Source of the DNA: Hyphomicrobiales bacterium
GTDB lineage: Bacteria; Pseudomonadota; Alphaproteobacteria; Rhizobiales; Rhizobiaceae
Assembly (NCBI GenBank): GCA_900473795.1
Contig: UCMT01000046.1
Location: 20,107-84,106 of the forward strand
DNA: 64,000 bases
Reading direction: 5' to 3'
Under the pieces are notes generated by a model. That model saw nothing but the letters and a program-made list of their open reading frames with translations. It was not told where the DNA came from and ran no database searches. The translations under genes and the position numbers were made by a program. Positions within the stretch are counted from its first letter, which is position 1. The number at the start of each line of letters is the position of its first letter. Below are positions 47,512 to 55,901 of the stretch, one piece after another.

Positions 47512-48221
47512 CGACCGCGCGCAGGTGGCGATCGTCCTGTCGAACGAAGCACTGTGCGCCACCCCGTTCGGCTCCATGCTGCTCGGAGAAACGATCCCCC
47601 ACTGGGCTATCTGAGCTGCGCGATCATTTTTGCGCCATGCTGCTCGTCACGCCTGAATTGGCGAAGCCGAAGGCCGTTGCTTCCGCAGTGTGACGTTTCC
47701 GCAGGTTTCTTTCGCGGAATAGCGGGGTTCATCTGAGGAACCACCCAGTTTTTCGAGCAGCTAATATTTGGCGAAACTTCCTGAGCAGGCCGCGAGACCT
47801 TGGCATTCTGCGACATATCATGCCGCAACCAGCTTAAAAAACGAGCAGAAATCCGCAAATCACAATATTTTCAATAGCTTGCAATATATCCGTAGAAAAA
47901 TCATATTTTTCAGCAGTTGATTGCTTTTTGAACAAACCAAATCGGCACACTTGTTTCAAAAAACTTTTGCTTGCCAATTTAAAATAAACACAGCAAGCTT
48001 ATCGGGTTCGGGCAATTTGCGAACACGGGAAGACCTTTAAATAATGCGCGCCGGGCACGCAAAATGGACCGGGCAGTCGGACAAAGACAGAGCTTTTTCG
48101 ATGGCTGGCTGCAATTACAGGGACCCTTTCCTCACAGTCGAGAACTGCCTGCCGCACGCCCCTTGGGCAAACATTGTAATGCTGCCCGCCGCATCCGGGC
48201 AGAGGAAAAAGGACCTGACGC
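47512..48221 (+). other. 710-bp gap with an AT-rich stretch and the cold-shock gene leader
   Basis: No gene is supported. Bases about 47850-48000 are strikingly AT-rich for this genome and may contain an UP-element and the cold-shock gene promoter, giving a long leader. A perfect 7-bp hairpin (CTGCCCG/CGGGCAG, 48182-48202) sits just before the ribosome-binding site AAAAAGGA. Confidence 0.5.
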
Positions 48222-48437
48222 ATGGCCGAGACTGGCATTGTTAAATTCTTCAACACCGACAAGGGCTTCGGCTTCATAAAGCCTGATAATGGTGGCGCGG
48301 ACATCTTCGTGCATATCTCCGCAGTACAGGCCTCGGGCCTGAACGGACTGTCGGAAAATCAGAAGGTCAGCTTCGACACGGAACCGGATCGCCGCGGCAA
48401 AGGCCCCAAGGCGGTCAACCTGCAGATCTCCGGCTGA
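48222..48437 (+). CDS. Cold-shock-domain protein (CspA family)
   Basis: A 71-residue single CSD protein. [29 protein letters not shown] carries RNP1 (KGFGFI) and RNP2 (DIFVHI), which bind single-stranded RNA and DNA. AAAAAGGA precedes the ATG. The long AT-rich upstream region and a leader hairpin near the ribosome-binding site are consistent with RNA-level temperature control, as known for cspA. Its own terminator follows. Confidence 0.95.
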   Translation: MAETGIVKFFNTDKGFGFIKPDNGGADIFVHISAVQASGLNGLSENQKVSFDTEPDRRGKGPKAVNLQISG

Positions 48438-48470
48438 GCCGGGCGCTACAGCCAGATTCACAAGTTGAAG

Positions 48471-48494
48471 CCCGGCCTCGTCGCCGGGTTTTTT
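48471..48494 (+). terminator. Terminator of the cold-shock gene
   Basis: CCCGGC-CTCGTC-GCCGGG followed by six T, 33 bp after the stop. Confidence 0.88.
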
Positions 48495-48582
48495 CATTCA
48501 CCCTGCGTTCAGTTTCGCCACAATATCCTGTTTTCATCATAAAGGACTGAAACTATCCGACCCAAAACAGGATCGAAACACA

Positions 48583-48996
48583 ATGAACAAGTTTATCAAA
48601 GCGGCCGTTCTTGCCCTTGCCACCGCGGCGACCGTCATCCCGACAGTAACATCCGCGCAGGCTGAAGACTGGGGCCGCCGCCATCATCGCCACAGCAACG
48701 GTGATGCCGTTGCGGCCGGCGCTCTCGGCCTTGCCACCGGCGTGATCATCGGCGGCGCCATTGCCAGCCAGCCGCGCTACCAGGAACGGGTCTATGTCGA
48801 TCCGGAGCCCGAATATTATGAACCGCGTCCGGTCTATCGCCGCGCCCGCCCCGTGGTGGTCGAAACTTATGGCGAACTGGAGCCCTGGACCCCCGGCTGG
48901 TACCGCTATTGCTCGCAGCGCTACCGCTCGTTCGATTCCCAGTCCGGCACCTTCGTCGGTTACGACGGCAGAGAATATTTCTGCAGGGCCGGCTAA
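48583..48996 (+). CDS. BA14K-family exported protein
   Basis: A 137-residue protein with a signal peptide (about 1-27, ending SAQA). A glycine/alanine hydrophobic stretch (AAGALGLATGVIIGGAIAS) and a Tyr/Pro/Arg-rich linker come next. The C-terminal BA14K motif is W-T-P-G-W-Y-R-Y-C-S-Q-R-Y-R-S-F-D, then SGTFVGYDGREYFC. The family is named for a Brucella immunoreactive protein and is found in Hyphomicrobiales; some members bind sugars. The function here is unknown. A terminator follows. Confidence 0.9.
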   Translation: MNKFIKAAVLALATAATVIPTVTSAQAEDWGRRHHRHSNGDAVAAGALGLATGVIIGGAIASQPRYQERVYVDPEPEYYEPRPVYRRARPVVVETYGELEPWTPGWYRYCSQRYRSFDSQSGTFVGYDGREYFCRAG

Positions 48997-49022
48997 GACC
49001 GCCATATAACTTCAGAAAAAGG

Positions 49023-49052
49023 GCACGTGTCGATTCGGCACGTGCTTTTTTT
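49023..49052 (+). terminator. Terminator of the BA14K gene
   Basis: GCACGTG/CACGTGC stem with a 9-nt loop and seven T. Confidence 0.85.
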
Positions 49053-49096
49053 ATTGTCTTCTCTTCGGTCGCTCTGGCGCCGTTCGCCAGCGGCGG

Positions 49097-49738
49097 CTAA
49101 AGACCGCGAAGATAGGGATTGGTGCGGCGCTCCTCGCCGATCTGGCCTCCCGGCCCATGGCCGCAGATGAAGCCGACGCTATCGCCGAGCGGCAGGATCT
49201 TGTCGCGAATCGAATCAAGAAGCTGCTGGTGATTGCCGCCGGGCAGATCCGTGCGGCCGATCGAGCCGCGGAAAAGCACGTCACCGACATGGGCGAAGCC
49301 CTGTTTGCGGTTGAAATAGACGACATGGCCGGGCGCGTGGCCGGGGCAGTGCAGCACCTCGAAGACGTGATCGCCGAAGGACACCGTGTCGCCGTCCTCC
49401 AGCCACCGGTCCGGCAAGACGTTCTCGACCTTCATGGCCAGTCCGTATTTTTCCGCCTGGGCTTCAAGCCTTTCGAGCAGCGGTTGGTCGTCCTTATGCG
49501 GGCCGATGATATCGAGACCCAAGGCTTGCTTGAGCTCCTTGGCACCGCCGGCGTGATCGATATGGCCGTGGGTCAGCCAGATCGCCTTCAGCGTGATGCC
49601 GTTTTCCTTGATCGTCTGCAGGATCACATCGACATCGCCGCCCGGATCGACGATCACGCCCTCCTTGGTGTCGGTGTCGAACAGAACCGTGCAATTCTGC
49701 TGGAAATGGGTGACCGGAATAATGCCCGCCTGTAGCAT
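49097..49738 (-). CDS. MBL-fold metallo-hydrolase (YcbL/GloB-like)
   Basis: A 213-residue metallo-beta-lactamase-fold hydrolase. The metal motif THGHIDHAGG is intact, with further ligands in CPGHAPGHVVY, HVGDVLFRGSIGRTD and CGHGPGGQIGEER. This matches the YcbL type II glyoxalase-like group that hydrolyses thioesters such as S-lactoylglutathione. The start MLQAGIIPVTHF follows GAGGCGG; an upstream in-frame ATG lacks a ribosome-binding site. Confidence 0.92.
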   Translation of the reverse strand: MLQAGIIPVTHFQQNCTVLFDTDTKEGVIVDPGGDVDVILQTIKENGITLKAIWLTHGHIDHAGGAKELKQALGLDIIGPHKDDQPLLERLEAQAEKYGLAMKVENVLPDRWLEDGDTVSFGDHVFEVLHCPGHAPGHVVYFNRKQGFAHVGDVLFRGSIGRTDLPGGNHQQLLDSIRDKILPLGDSVGFICGHGPGGQIGEERRTNPYLRGL

Positions 49739-49863
49739 GCCGCCTCGCTTTAAAACTTTGTTGCGAAGCATATAGGACGGACGCGACGCAATGAAAACGG
49801 TCAATTACGCGGGCCCGGCTTGGGCGATCAGCGGCGCGACGACCGCTAGACAATACAAATCGG

Positions 49864-50028
49864 TCAGCGTGCTGCGGCAACTTCAATGGGGGTTTGCAGT
49901 GGTGGCTGGAAGTTGATGGTAGTCATCAGCAGGGCAAAAACCGCAAGCTTGGCGGCGATGACGGTGATAACGACGGGGCGCAACTGGCGGGCAGTCGAAT
50001 TGTCGTCCTGGGCGGTATCCTGTTGCAT
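49864..50028 (-). CDS. 54-residue single-pass membrane protein
   Basis: A very short gene with a good ribosome-binding site (GGAGGATATTGAG before ATG). The product has a polar N-terminus (MQQDTAQDDNSTARQLRP), one hydrophobic helix (VVITVIAAKLAVFALLMT) and a short outer tail. No family recognised. An EcfG-like promoter (GGAAC, 17 bp, GGTT; 50053-50078 on the minus strand) lies just upstream, with G in place of the usual C in the -10. Confidence 0.6.
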   Translation of the reverse strand: MQQDTAQDDNSTARQLRPVVITVIAAKLAVFALLMTTINFQPPLQTPIEVAAAR

Positions 50029-50351
50029 CTCAATATCCTCCTGTTGGCGACTAACCCCGCCATTGCGCAAATGGTTCCGGCCAAAGCGGAACCATTCCAG
50101 TATTTTGCATTGCCCTGATTTTCGCAGTTCCATGGGGAACACCGGCAGAATGCGCCGTCACGCCACGCGTGGAATGGCGCGCCACGGGGGTGCTGGCGGT
50201 GATTTTTCTGTTCCGATACCACGTGGAGAAGCGGCCGCTGCCGGGTTGGCAATACGGTTGATCGACACGCGCAGCAGCGGCGCGTTCACCGTGATGGCGG
50301 AAACAGAAAAGGCGGCTCAAAGGCCGCCTTGTTCAATTCCGCGCAGGGGGG
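50029..50351. other. 323-bp gap with an EcfG-like promoter and the ilvE terminator
   Basis: It contains the EcfG-like element for the 54-aa gene, a perfect 9-bp inverted repeat (ATGGTTCCG/CGGAACCAT, 50071-50095) and the ilvE terminator. No gene is seen. Confidence 0.5.
50305..50330 (-). terminator. Intrinsic terminator of ilvE
   Basis: On the minus strand AAGGCGGC-CTTTGA-GCCGCCTT is followed by TTCTGTTT, 21 bp past the ilvE stop. Confidence 0.8.
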
Positions 50352-51242
50352 TCACTCAGCGGCAGCGGCCACCGGGTGGACTTCCTTCATATAGTCGTTC
50401 ATCAGCGTCTCGGAAATCGTCGCCGGCTTGAACGTATAAAGGCCGATCTCCGAGACCGGCGTCACTTCAGCGGCCGAACCGGTCAGGAAGCATTCGCTGA
50501 AGCCTGCGAGTTCCTCCGGCATGATCGCCCGTTCGACCACCTGGTAGCCTCGGCGCTTGGCAAGTTCGATGACCGTCTGGCGGGTGATGCCGTTGAGGAA
50601 GCAGTCCGGCGTCGGCGTATGGATGACGCCGTCCTTGACGAAGAAGATGTTGGCGCCCGTCGCTTCGGCGACCTGGCCGCGATAGTCGAGCATCATCGCA
50701 TCCGCATAGCCCTTGGCTTCCGCGGCATGCTTGGAGATTGTGCAGATCATGTAGAGGCCCGCGGCCTTGGAGGCGCAGGGAGCGGTCTTCGGGTCTGGAC
50801 GGCGGTATTCGGCGATATCGAGGCGGATGCCCTTGAGCTTTTCGGTCGGGTTGAAGTAGCTGCCCCACTGCCAGATGGCGATGGCGACATTGATACGGTT
50901 GTTCTGGGCGGAAATGCCCATCATTTCCGAACCGCGCCAGGCGATCGGCCGGACATAGGCGTCGGCGAAGCCCTGGCGTTTCAGGAGTTCGATGGTAGCC
51001 GCATCCAGCTCCTCGACCGAATAGGGAACGGTGAAGCCGAGGATTTCGGCTGACTTGTGCAGGCGCTGATTGTGCTCGGTCAGCTTGAAGACGCGGCCGC
51101 CATAGGCGCGCTCGCCTTCGAAAACAGCGCTGGCATAATGCAGGCCGTGAGTGAGCACATGGATCTTAGCGTCCTTCCAATCGACGAATTCACCGTTGAA
51201 CCAGATCTGACCGTCCAACTGATCAAAGGGAACTGCTGCCAT
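50352..51242 (-). CDS. ilvE: Branched-chain-amino-acid aminotransferase
   Basis: A 296-residue fold-type IV PLP enzyme for the last step of Leu, Ile and Val synthesis and the first of their breakdown. It starts with DGQIWFNGEFVDW and has HGLHYASAVFEGERAY. The PLP-Lys is in ASKAAGLYMICTISKHAAE, and the EATGANIFFVKDG and GITRQTVIELA motifs follow. GGAGGATGAG precedes the ATG. It is divergent from marR; a long palindrome covers both putative -35 boxes. Confidence 0.95.
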   Translation of the reverse strand: MAAVPFDQLDGQIWFNGEFVDWKDAKIHVLTHGLHYASAVFEGERAYGGRVFKLTEHNQRLHKSAEILGFTVPYSVEELDAATIELLKRQGFADAYVRPIAWRGSEMMGISAQNNRINVAIAIWQWGSYFNPTEKLKGIRLDIAEYRRPDPKTAPCASKAAGLYMICTISKHAAEAKGYADAMMLDYRGQVAEATGANIFFVKDGVIHTPTPDCFLNGITRQTVIELAKRRGYQVVERAIMPEELAGFSECFLTGSAAEVTPVSEIGLYTFKPATISETLMNDYMKEVHPVAAAAE

Positions 51243-51421
51243 CGTCTCATCCTCCGGCGCGTAAACGCCATTCTTTGCGTTGATTGTCTTCCTGTTTCAG
51301 TTTTACCGTCAAACTGGAGCGGGGAAAATCCGATTTGGTGATTTTGGATTGGCGATCAGAGCGGCACGGCCTATCTTCAAAGACAGGCCAGCGTCGAATA
51401 TTCGCCCTTCGACGGTGAAGA

Positions 51422-51484
51422 CGCTTACCAATGGCGAAAAAATATGTCAACATAGCTGACATATTTTTCCGAAGGTTTCGTAAA
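51422..51484. promoter_or_regulatory. Divergent promoters with a MarR-type operator (palindrome 51438-51468)
   Basis: AAAAATATGTCA and TGACATATTTTT are perfect 12-bp arms with a 7-nt spacer. Inside it lie TTGACA (minus, -10 TAAGCG at 51422-51427, toward ilvE) and CTGACA (plus, -10 CGTAAA at 51479-51484, toward marR), each with a 17-bp spacer. A bound MarR dimer would block both promoters. Confidence 0.6.
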
Positions 51485-51513
51485 GTGCGTTGCAATTGAA
51501 AGGAAATGACGGC

Positions 51514-51999
51514 GTGGCAGGACAGCCGAACCAGAAGGCCGATGCAGATACCTCTCCGGTCGGGACAGACATCACGGACGCGGTGGACTTTGAAATCATC
51601 GAACTGTTCTTTTTCGCCTATCGGGATTTCACCTCCGATCCGGACGTGATTCTCGAAAAGCGCGGCTTCGGACGGGCGCATCATCGCGTGCTGCATTTCG
51701 TCGACCGTGAACCCGGCATGACCGTTGCCGATCTGCTCGAAACGCTGAGAATCACCAAGCAGAGCCTTGCCCGTGTTTTGAAACAGCTCATCGATTCAGG
51801 GTATATTCACCAAGTTGCCGGACCGGAGGATCGCAGGCAGCGCAAGCTCTATACAACAAAGGAAGGCAAGACTCTGGCAAGGGCCTTGGCTGAGCCACAG
51901 TCGCGGCGCATAGCCGAAGCCCTGGCGAGAACCGGCCCGGGCGCTCGCGACACGATCAAGCGCTTCCTTGCCGGCATGAAGACCGCCGACGAAAACTAA
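51514..51999 (+). CDS. MarR-family transcriptional regulator (PetP-like)
   Basis: A 161-residue MarR protein. The wHTH lies in MTVADLLETLRITKQSLARVLKQLIDSGYIHQVAGPEDRRQRKLYTT. The GTG start has AAAGGA eight bases upstream; a TTG eight codons earlier is less likely. It precedes an OmpR-type response regulator and histidine kinase on the same strand. This resembles the petP-petR pair of Rhodobacter and related rhizobial loci. It probably represses itself and perhaps ilvE through the upstream palindrome. Confidence 0.9.
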   Translation: MAGQPNQKADADTSPVGTDITDAVDFEIIELFFFAYRDFTSDPDVILEKRGFGRAHHRVLHFVDREPGMTVADLLETLRITKQSLARVLKQLIDSGYIHQVAGPEDRRQRKLYTTKEGKTLARALAEPQSRRIAEALARTGPGARDTIKRFLAGMKTADEN

Positions 52000-52046
52000 C
52001 AGCTGGCCTGTCGGGCCGGCAGCGAAAAGACAGGGCAATACGAAAG

Positions 52047-52748
52047 ATGACAAAGACGACGAGGATCGACGACGATGCCGCCCATCTTCTGGTAGTCGAT
52101 GACGACCGCCGAATCCGCGATCTTCTGAACCGCTACCTGATGGAAAAGGGCTTTCGCGTGACCACGGCGGCGGACGCCGGCGAGGCCCGACGAAAGCTCG
52201 AAGGCATCGACTACGACCTGTTGATCGTCGACGTGATGATGCCCGGCGAAACCGGCATTTCGCTGACCCAGAGCCTGCGCAAGATCAAGACCGTACCGGT
52301 GATCATGCTGACGGCGCTGGCCGAATCGAATGCCCGCATCGAAGGTCTGGAAGCCGGCGCCGACGACTATCTGCCAAAGCCCTTCGATCCGCGCGAACTG
52401 GTGCTGCGCATCAACAATATCCTGCGGCGCAACGCCCCAGCCAAGGCGCCGAAAATCGAACAGGTGATTTTCGGCCCCTTCACTTTCTCCGTCGTGCGCA
52501 AGGAACTGCGCCGGGGCGCCGACCATATTCGCCTTACCGACCGGGAGCAGGAGATCATGATGCTGTTCTCCCAGCGCGCCGGCGAAACCATTCCGCGCCA
52601 TGAACTGGTAAGCGACGATGCCGAAGTCGGCGAGCGGACCATCGACGTGCAGATCAACCGGCTGCGCCGCAAGATCGAGGACGACCCGTCAAACCCCGTC
52701 TGGCTGCAGACGGTGCGCGGCATTGGCTATCGGCTAAGCGTGGACTAG
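52047..52748 (+). CDS. OmpR/PhoB-family response regulator (PetR-like)
   Basis: A 233-residue two-domain regulator. The receiver has D62 as phosphate acceptor (DLLIVDVMMPGETG), the acidic pair at D18-D19 and Lys in DYLPKPFDPRE. The C-terminal winged helix (LTDREQEIMMLF; RTIDVQINRLRRKIEDDP; TVRGIGYRL) binds DNA. It is followed after 23 bp by its likely kinase and preceded by marR. The regulon cannot be inferred. Confidence 0.94.
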   Translation: MTKTTRIDDDAAHLLVVDDDRRIRDLLNRYLMEKGFRVTTAADAGEARRKLEGIDYDLLIVDVMMPGETGISLTQSLRKIKTVPVIMLTALAESNARIEGLEAGADDYLPKPFDPRELVLRINNILRRNAPAKAPKIEQVIFGPFTFSVVRKELRRGADHIRLTDREQEIMMLFSQRAGETIPRHELVSDDAEVGERTIDVQINRLRRKIEDDPSNPVWLQTVRGIGYRLSVD

Positions 52749-52771
52749 CGAAATGACCCGGCTGAGTTCTC

Positions 52772-54151
52772 ATGGCAAGCTTTGACATCCTGCGGCGCTA
52801 TCGGACGCAAACGGGCGACACCACCTGGAATCGCGTCGTGCGCTGGCTGCGGCGGCAATTGCCGATGGGGCTCTACGCCCGCTCGCTGCTGATCGTCATC
52901 ATTCCCATGGTCCTGTTGCAGTCGGTCGTCGCCTTCGTGTTCATGGAGCGGCATTGGCAGCTTGTCACCCAGCGTTTGTCGGCCGCCGTCACCGGCGATA
53001 TTGCCGCGGTCATCGACCTCATCGATGCGATGCCGGAAAGCGACTACGCCACTATCGTGCGTATTGCCCGGGAAAAGCTGGACCTTAACGTCTCCATCGA
53101 GCCGGACGGCGAGTTGCCCGCGCCACGCCCGAAACCTTTCTTCGAGATTCTCGACCAGATTCTCAGCGAGGAGATCTCCCGCCAGATCCACCGCCCCTTC
53201 TGGATCGATACGGTCGGCGATTCCGATCTCGTCGAAGTCCGCATCAAGCTCGACGGCGAGCGCATCCTTCGCGTCTATGCCCGCCGCAGCCAGGCCTACG
53301 CCTCGAATACGCATATCTTCATTGTCTGGATGGTTGGCGCCTCGCTGGTGCTTTTGACCATTGCCATCCTCTTCCTGCGCGGCCAGATCCGGCCGATCCT
53401 GGCGCTTGCCAAGGCGGCGGAGAGTTTCGGCAAGGGCCAGAAGATCGACGATTTTTCGCCGCGCGGCGCCGACGAAATCCGCCGCGCCGGCCTTGCCTTC
53501 ATCCAGATGCGCGAGCGCATCGAACGCCAGATCGAGCAGCGAACCGCCATGCTGACCGGCGTCAGCCACGACCTGCGTACGATCCTCACCCGCTTCAAGC
53601 TGCAGCTGGCGCTGGCCGGCGACAGCGCCGATCTCGACAATCTCAACCAGGACGTCGAGGACATGCAGAGCATGCTCGAAGGCTACCTATCCTTTGCGCG
53701 CGGCGAGGCGGAAGAGGATGTCGGCGAACTGAAGCTGCACGATCTGATGAACCGGCTGACGCTGGAAGCCGAACTGCAGGGCAAGACCGTGACGACCACC
53801 GTCGAAGGCGACGACAATGTGCGCGTCCGCCCCAATGCCTTCACCCGGCTGGTCGCCAACCTCGCCTCGAACGCCTATCGCTATGCCAACACCGTCCATA
53901 TCGACGCCAAGCACAGCACGAAATGGATCACGGTCACGGTCGACGACGATGGTCCCGGCATTCCGGAATCGTCGCGCGACGACGTCTTCAAGCCGTTCTT
54001 CCGGCTCGACGAGGCGCGCAATCTCGACAGCTCGGGAACCGGCCTCGGCCTCGCCATCGCCCTCGACATCGCCCGCAGCCACGGCGGCAATGTCATTCTG
54101 TCGGACAGTCCGTTGGGTGGGTTAAGGGCGGTGGTGCGGGTGCCGGCTTAG
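52772..54151 (+). CDS. EnvZ-like sensor histidine kinase
   Basis: A 459-residue inner-membrane kinase: TM1 about 39-60, a periplasmic sensor of about 130 residues, TM2 about 183-205 and a HAMP region. The dimerisation box has H266 (GVSHDLRTILTRFKLQLAL). The ATPase domain has N box NLASNAYRY, G1 DDDGPGIPE, F FKPFFRLDEA and G2 GTGLGLAI. It pairs with the upstream response regulator. Its stop abuts the stop of the convergent phosphatase gene with no gap. Confidence 0.93.
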   Translation: MASFDILRRYRTQTGDTTWNRVVRWLRRQLPMGLYARSLLIVIIPMVLLQSVVAFVFMERHWQLVTQRLSAAVTGDIAAVIDLIDAMPESDYATIVRIAREKLDLNVSIEPDGELPAPRPKPFFEILDQILSEEISRQIHRPFWIDTVGDSDLVEVRIKLDGERILRVYARRSQAYASNTHIFIVWMVGASLVLLTIAILFLRGQIRPILALAKAAESFGKGQKIDDFSPRGADEIRRAGLAFIQMRERIERQIEQRTAMLTGVSHDLRTILTRFKLQLALAGDSADLDNLNQDVEDMQSMLEGYLSFARGEAEEDVGELKLHDLMNRLTLEAELQGKTVTTTVEGDDNVRVRPNAFTRLVANLASNAYRYANTVHIDAKHSTKWITVTVDDDGPGIPESSRDDVFKPFFRLDEARNLDSSGTGLGLAIALDIARSHGGNVILSDSPLGGLRAVVRVPA

Positions 54152-54709
54152 TTACCGCGAATAGCCGCCGGTCATCCCGCGCCGCGCGTTGAACCGATGC
54201 CACGCGTCGATCCGTTTGGGATATTGTGCCCGCATCACGTCGAGCGGGGCGAGAAGCCGCCCTTCCCGCTGCCAGTGCGCGTCGAATATCTCGATGATGC
54301 GGCGGTTTGGCCAGGGCTTGTTGACGATCGACATGAGCGCATCGAAAGCCTCGACTTCGCGGCCGGCACCGAACCGGTGGGCAATGACGCCATAGGCGAA
54401 AGCGGTGGAACGGCTGACGCCCGCATGGCAATGCACGAGGATGCGGCTGTCACGCTGCTCGATGGCCGGAAGCACGAGGTCGAAGAACGCCGTTATCGTT
54501 TCGGGAAAATGGCCGGTGGCCAACGCGTTTTCCTGATCGCGCAAGCGCACGACATGGTGCGTCGCGCCGGAAATGCGCGGAACATGCTCTTCCGCCAGTT
54601 CCGGATCGAGAAGCGAGACGACGTGCGTGGCCGACCAATCACCGGCAACCATAGCCGCATCGCGCAGACAGGTGACGCGAACGAATTCGCAGACAGCATT
54701 CATGTCCAT
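54152..54709 (-). CDS. Dual-specificity/tyrosine phosphatase-like protein
   Basis: A 185-residue protein with an intact PTP signature HCHAGVSRS (C94, R100) and a general-acid region around VVRLRDQENA. It likely dephosphorylates Tyr/Ser/Thr or small phospho-compounds. It starts at ATG 54709 or 54703. It precedes csaA and proC by position on the same strand, but it is the downstream gene of that run. Confidence 0.87.
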   Translation of the reverse strand: MDMNAVCEFVRVTCLRDAAMVAGDWSATHVVSLLDPELAEEHVPRISGATHHVVRLRDQENALATGHFPETITAFFDLVLPAIEQRDSRILVHCHAGVSRSTAFAYGVIAHRFGAGREVEAFDALMSIVNKPWPNRRIIEIFDAHWQREGRLLAPLDVMRAQYPKRIDAWHRFNARRGMTGGYSR

Positions 54710-54720
54710 CGCTGAAATTC

Positions 54721-55062
54721 CTAAAGCATCTTCTTGCCGTTCGGCACCGGCTTCTCCACCGCGGTAAGAACAATGTCGCCGTTTTCATCCTCGAAACCGA
54801 GCGTCAGGACCTCCGAGCGGAACGGGCCGATCTGGCGGGGCGGGAAGTTGACGACGCCGAGCACCTGGCGGCCGACGAGGCTTTCCAGCGTATAGTGAAC
54901 GGTGATCTGCGCCGAGGATTTCTTGAGCCCGATATCGGGACCGAAATCGATGACGATCTTGAACGCCGGCTTGCGCGCCTCGGGAAAGGGAGAAACCTCG
55001 ACGATGGTGCCGACGCGAATATCGACGCGCTCGAAATCGGCGTAGGCGATGGTCTCGGCCAT
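54721..55062 (-). CDS. csaA: tRNA-binding domain protein, CsaA-like
   Basis: A 113-residue protein with a single OB-fold tRNA-binding domain: YADFERVDIRVGTIVEVSPFPEARKPAFKI, AQITVHYTLESLVGRQVLGVVNFPP, ending GKKML. CsaA proteins have chaperone-like and tRNA-binding activity. It lies 14 bp downstream of proC and 11 bp upstream of the phosphatase, so the three are probably one transcript with the ybjN-like gene. Confidence 0.92.
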   Translation of the reverse strand: MAETIAYADFERVDIRVGTIVEVSPFPEARKPAFKIVIDFGPDIGLKKSSAQITVHYTLESLVGRQVLGVVNFPPRQIGPFRSEVLTLGFEDENGDIVLTAVEKPVPNGKKML

Positions 55063-55076
55063 GACAGGATCCCGAT

Positions 55077-55901
55077 TTAACCGGCCAGTTCTTCCGCCCG
55101 CTTGCGGGCTGCGGCAATCGCCTTGTCGAACAGTGGCTGCATGCCGTCATCGGCCATAAGAATAGAGAGTGCGGCAGCCGTCGTTCCGCCTGGGGACGTC
55201 ACGTTCTGGCGCAGTTTCGAAGCGTCATCGGGGGACTGGTGCAAAAGTTCACCAGCCCCCGCGACGGTTTCCCGCGCGAGCCGCATGGCGAGGTCCGCCT
55301 GAAGTCCGGCCTTGCGGCCGGCTTCCGCCATGCACTCGACGAGATAAAAGACATAGGCCGGGCCGCTACCGGACACGGCCGTGACCGCATCGATATCGGC
55401 TTCGGTTTCGACCCACTCAACGGGGCCGCTGACTTTGAGGAGATTGTGCACGAGATCGCGCTGTGCAGACGATACGGCACCGTTGGCAAAGGCGCCGGTG
55501 ACACCGCGGCCGATCATCGCCGGCGTGTTCGGCATGGCGCGTACCATGGCGGCGTCGCCCAGGTGAGACTGCATGAAGCCGAGCGTCGTGCCTGCGGCAA
55601 CCGAAACGACGACCGTTTCGGACCCGACAAGCCCCTTCAGCGGCGGCAGCACCGTTGCCATCATTTGCGGCTTGACCGCAAGGAAAAGAACGCCGGCCTT
55701 CAGGCCCGCAGGCGCTGTTGTTTCCTGGCGTACGCCGTTGTCGGCAATCAGCTTTGCCATGACCGGCGACGGGCCAGGATCGATGACGAGGACGTCAGCA
55801 CCGGCAATGCCGCTTTTCAGCCAACCGGCCAGCATCGCGCCGCCCATATTGCCCGCGCCGATAAGGACGATCGGTCCGGCAGCATTCACGCTCATGATCA
55901 T
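55077..55901 (-). CDS. proC: Pyrroline-5-carboxylate reductase
   Basis: ProC reduces pyrroline-5-carboxylate to proline with NAD(P)H. The 274-residue product has the Rossmann motif IVLIGAGNMGGAMLAGW, VKPQMMATVLPPL, MPNTPAMIGRGVT and the C-terminal ALSILMADDGMQPLFDKAI. The ProC signature ending in SPGGTTAAAL is present. The first ATG overlaps the stop of the upstream ybjN-like gene by 4 bp, implying coupled translation. Confidence 0.96.
   Translation of the reverse strand: MIMSVNAAGPIVLIGAGNMGGAMLAGWLKSGIAGADVLVIDPGPSPVMAKLIADNGVRQETTAPAGLKAGVLFLAVKPQMMATVLPPLKGLVGSETVVVSVAAGTTLGFMQSHLGDAAMVRAMPNTPAMIGRGVTGAFANGAVSSAQRDLVHNLLKVSGPVEWVETEADIDAVTAVSGSGPAYVFYLVECMAEAGRKAGLQADLAMRLARETVAGAGELLHQSPDDASKLRQNVTSPGGTTAAALSILMADDGMQPLFDKAIAAARKRAEELAG

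Noticed and set aside
47607..47858. 83-codon minus-strand open frame in the long gap before the cold-shock gene
   Set aside because: No ribosome-binding site or family motif, and poor codon use for this genome.
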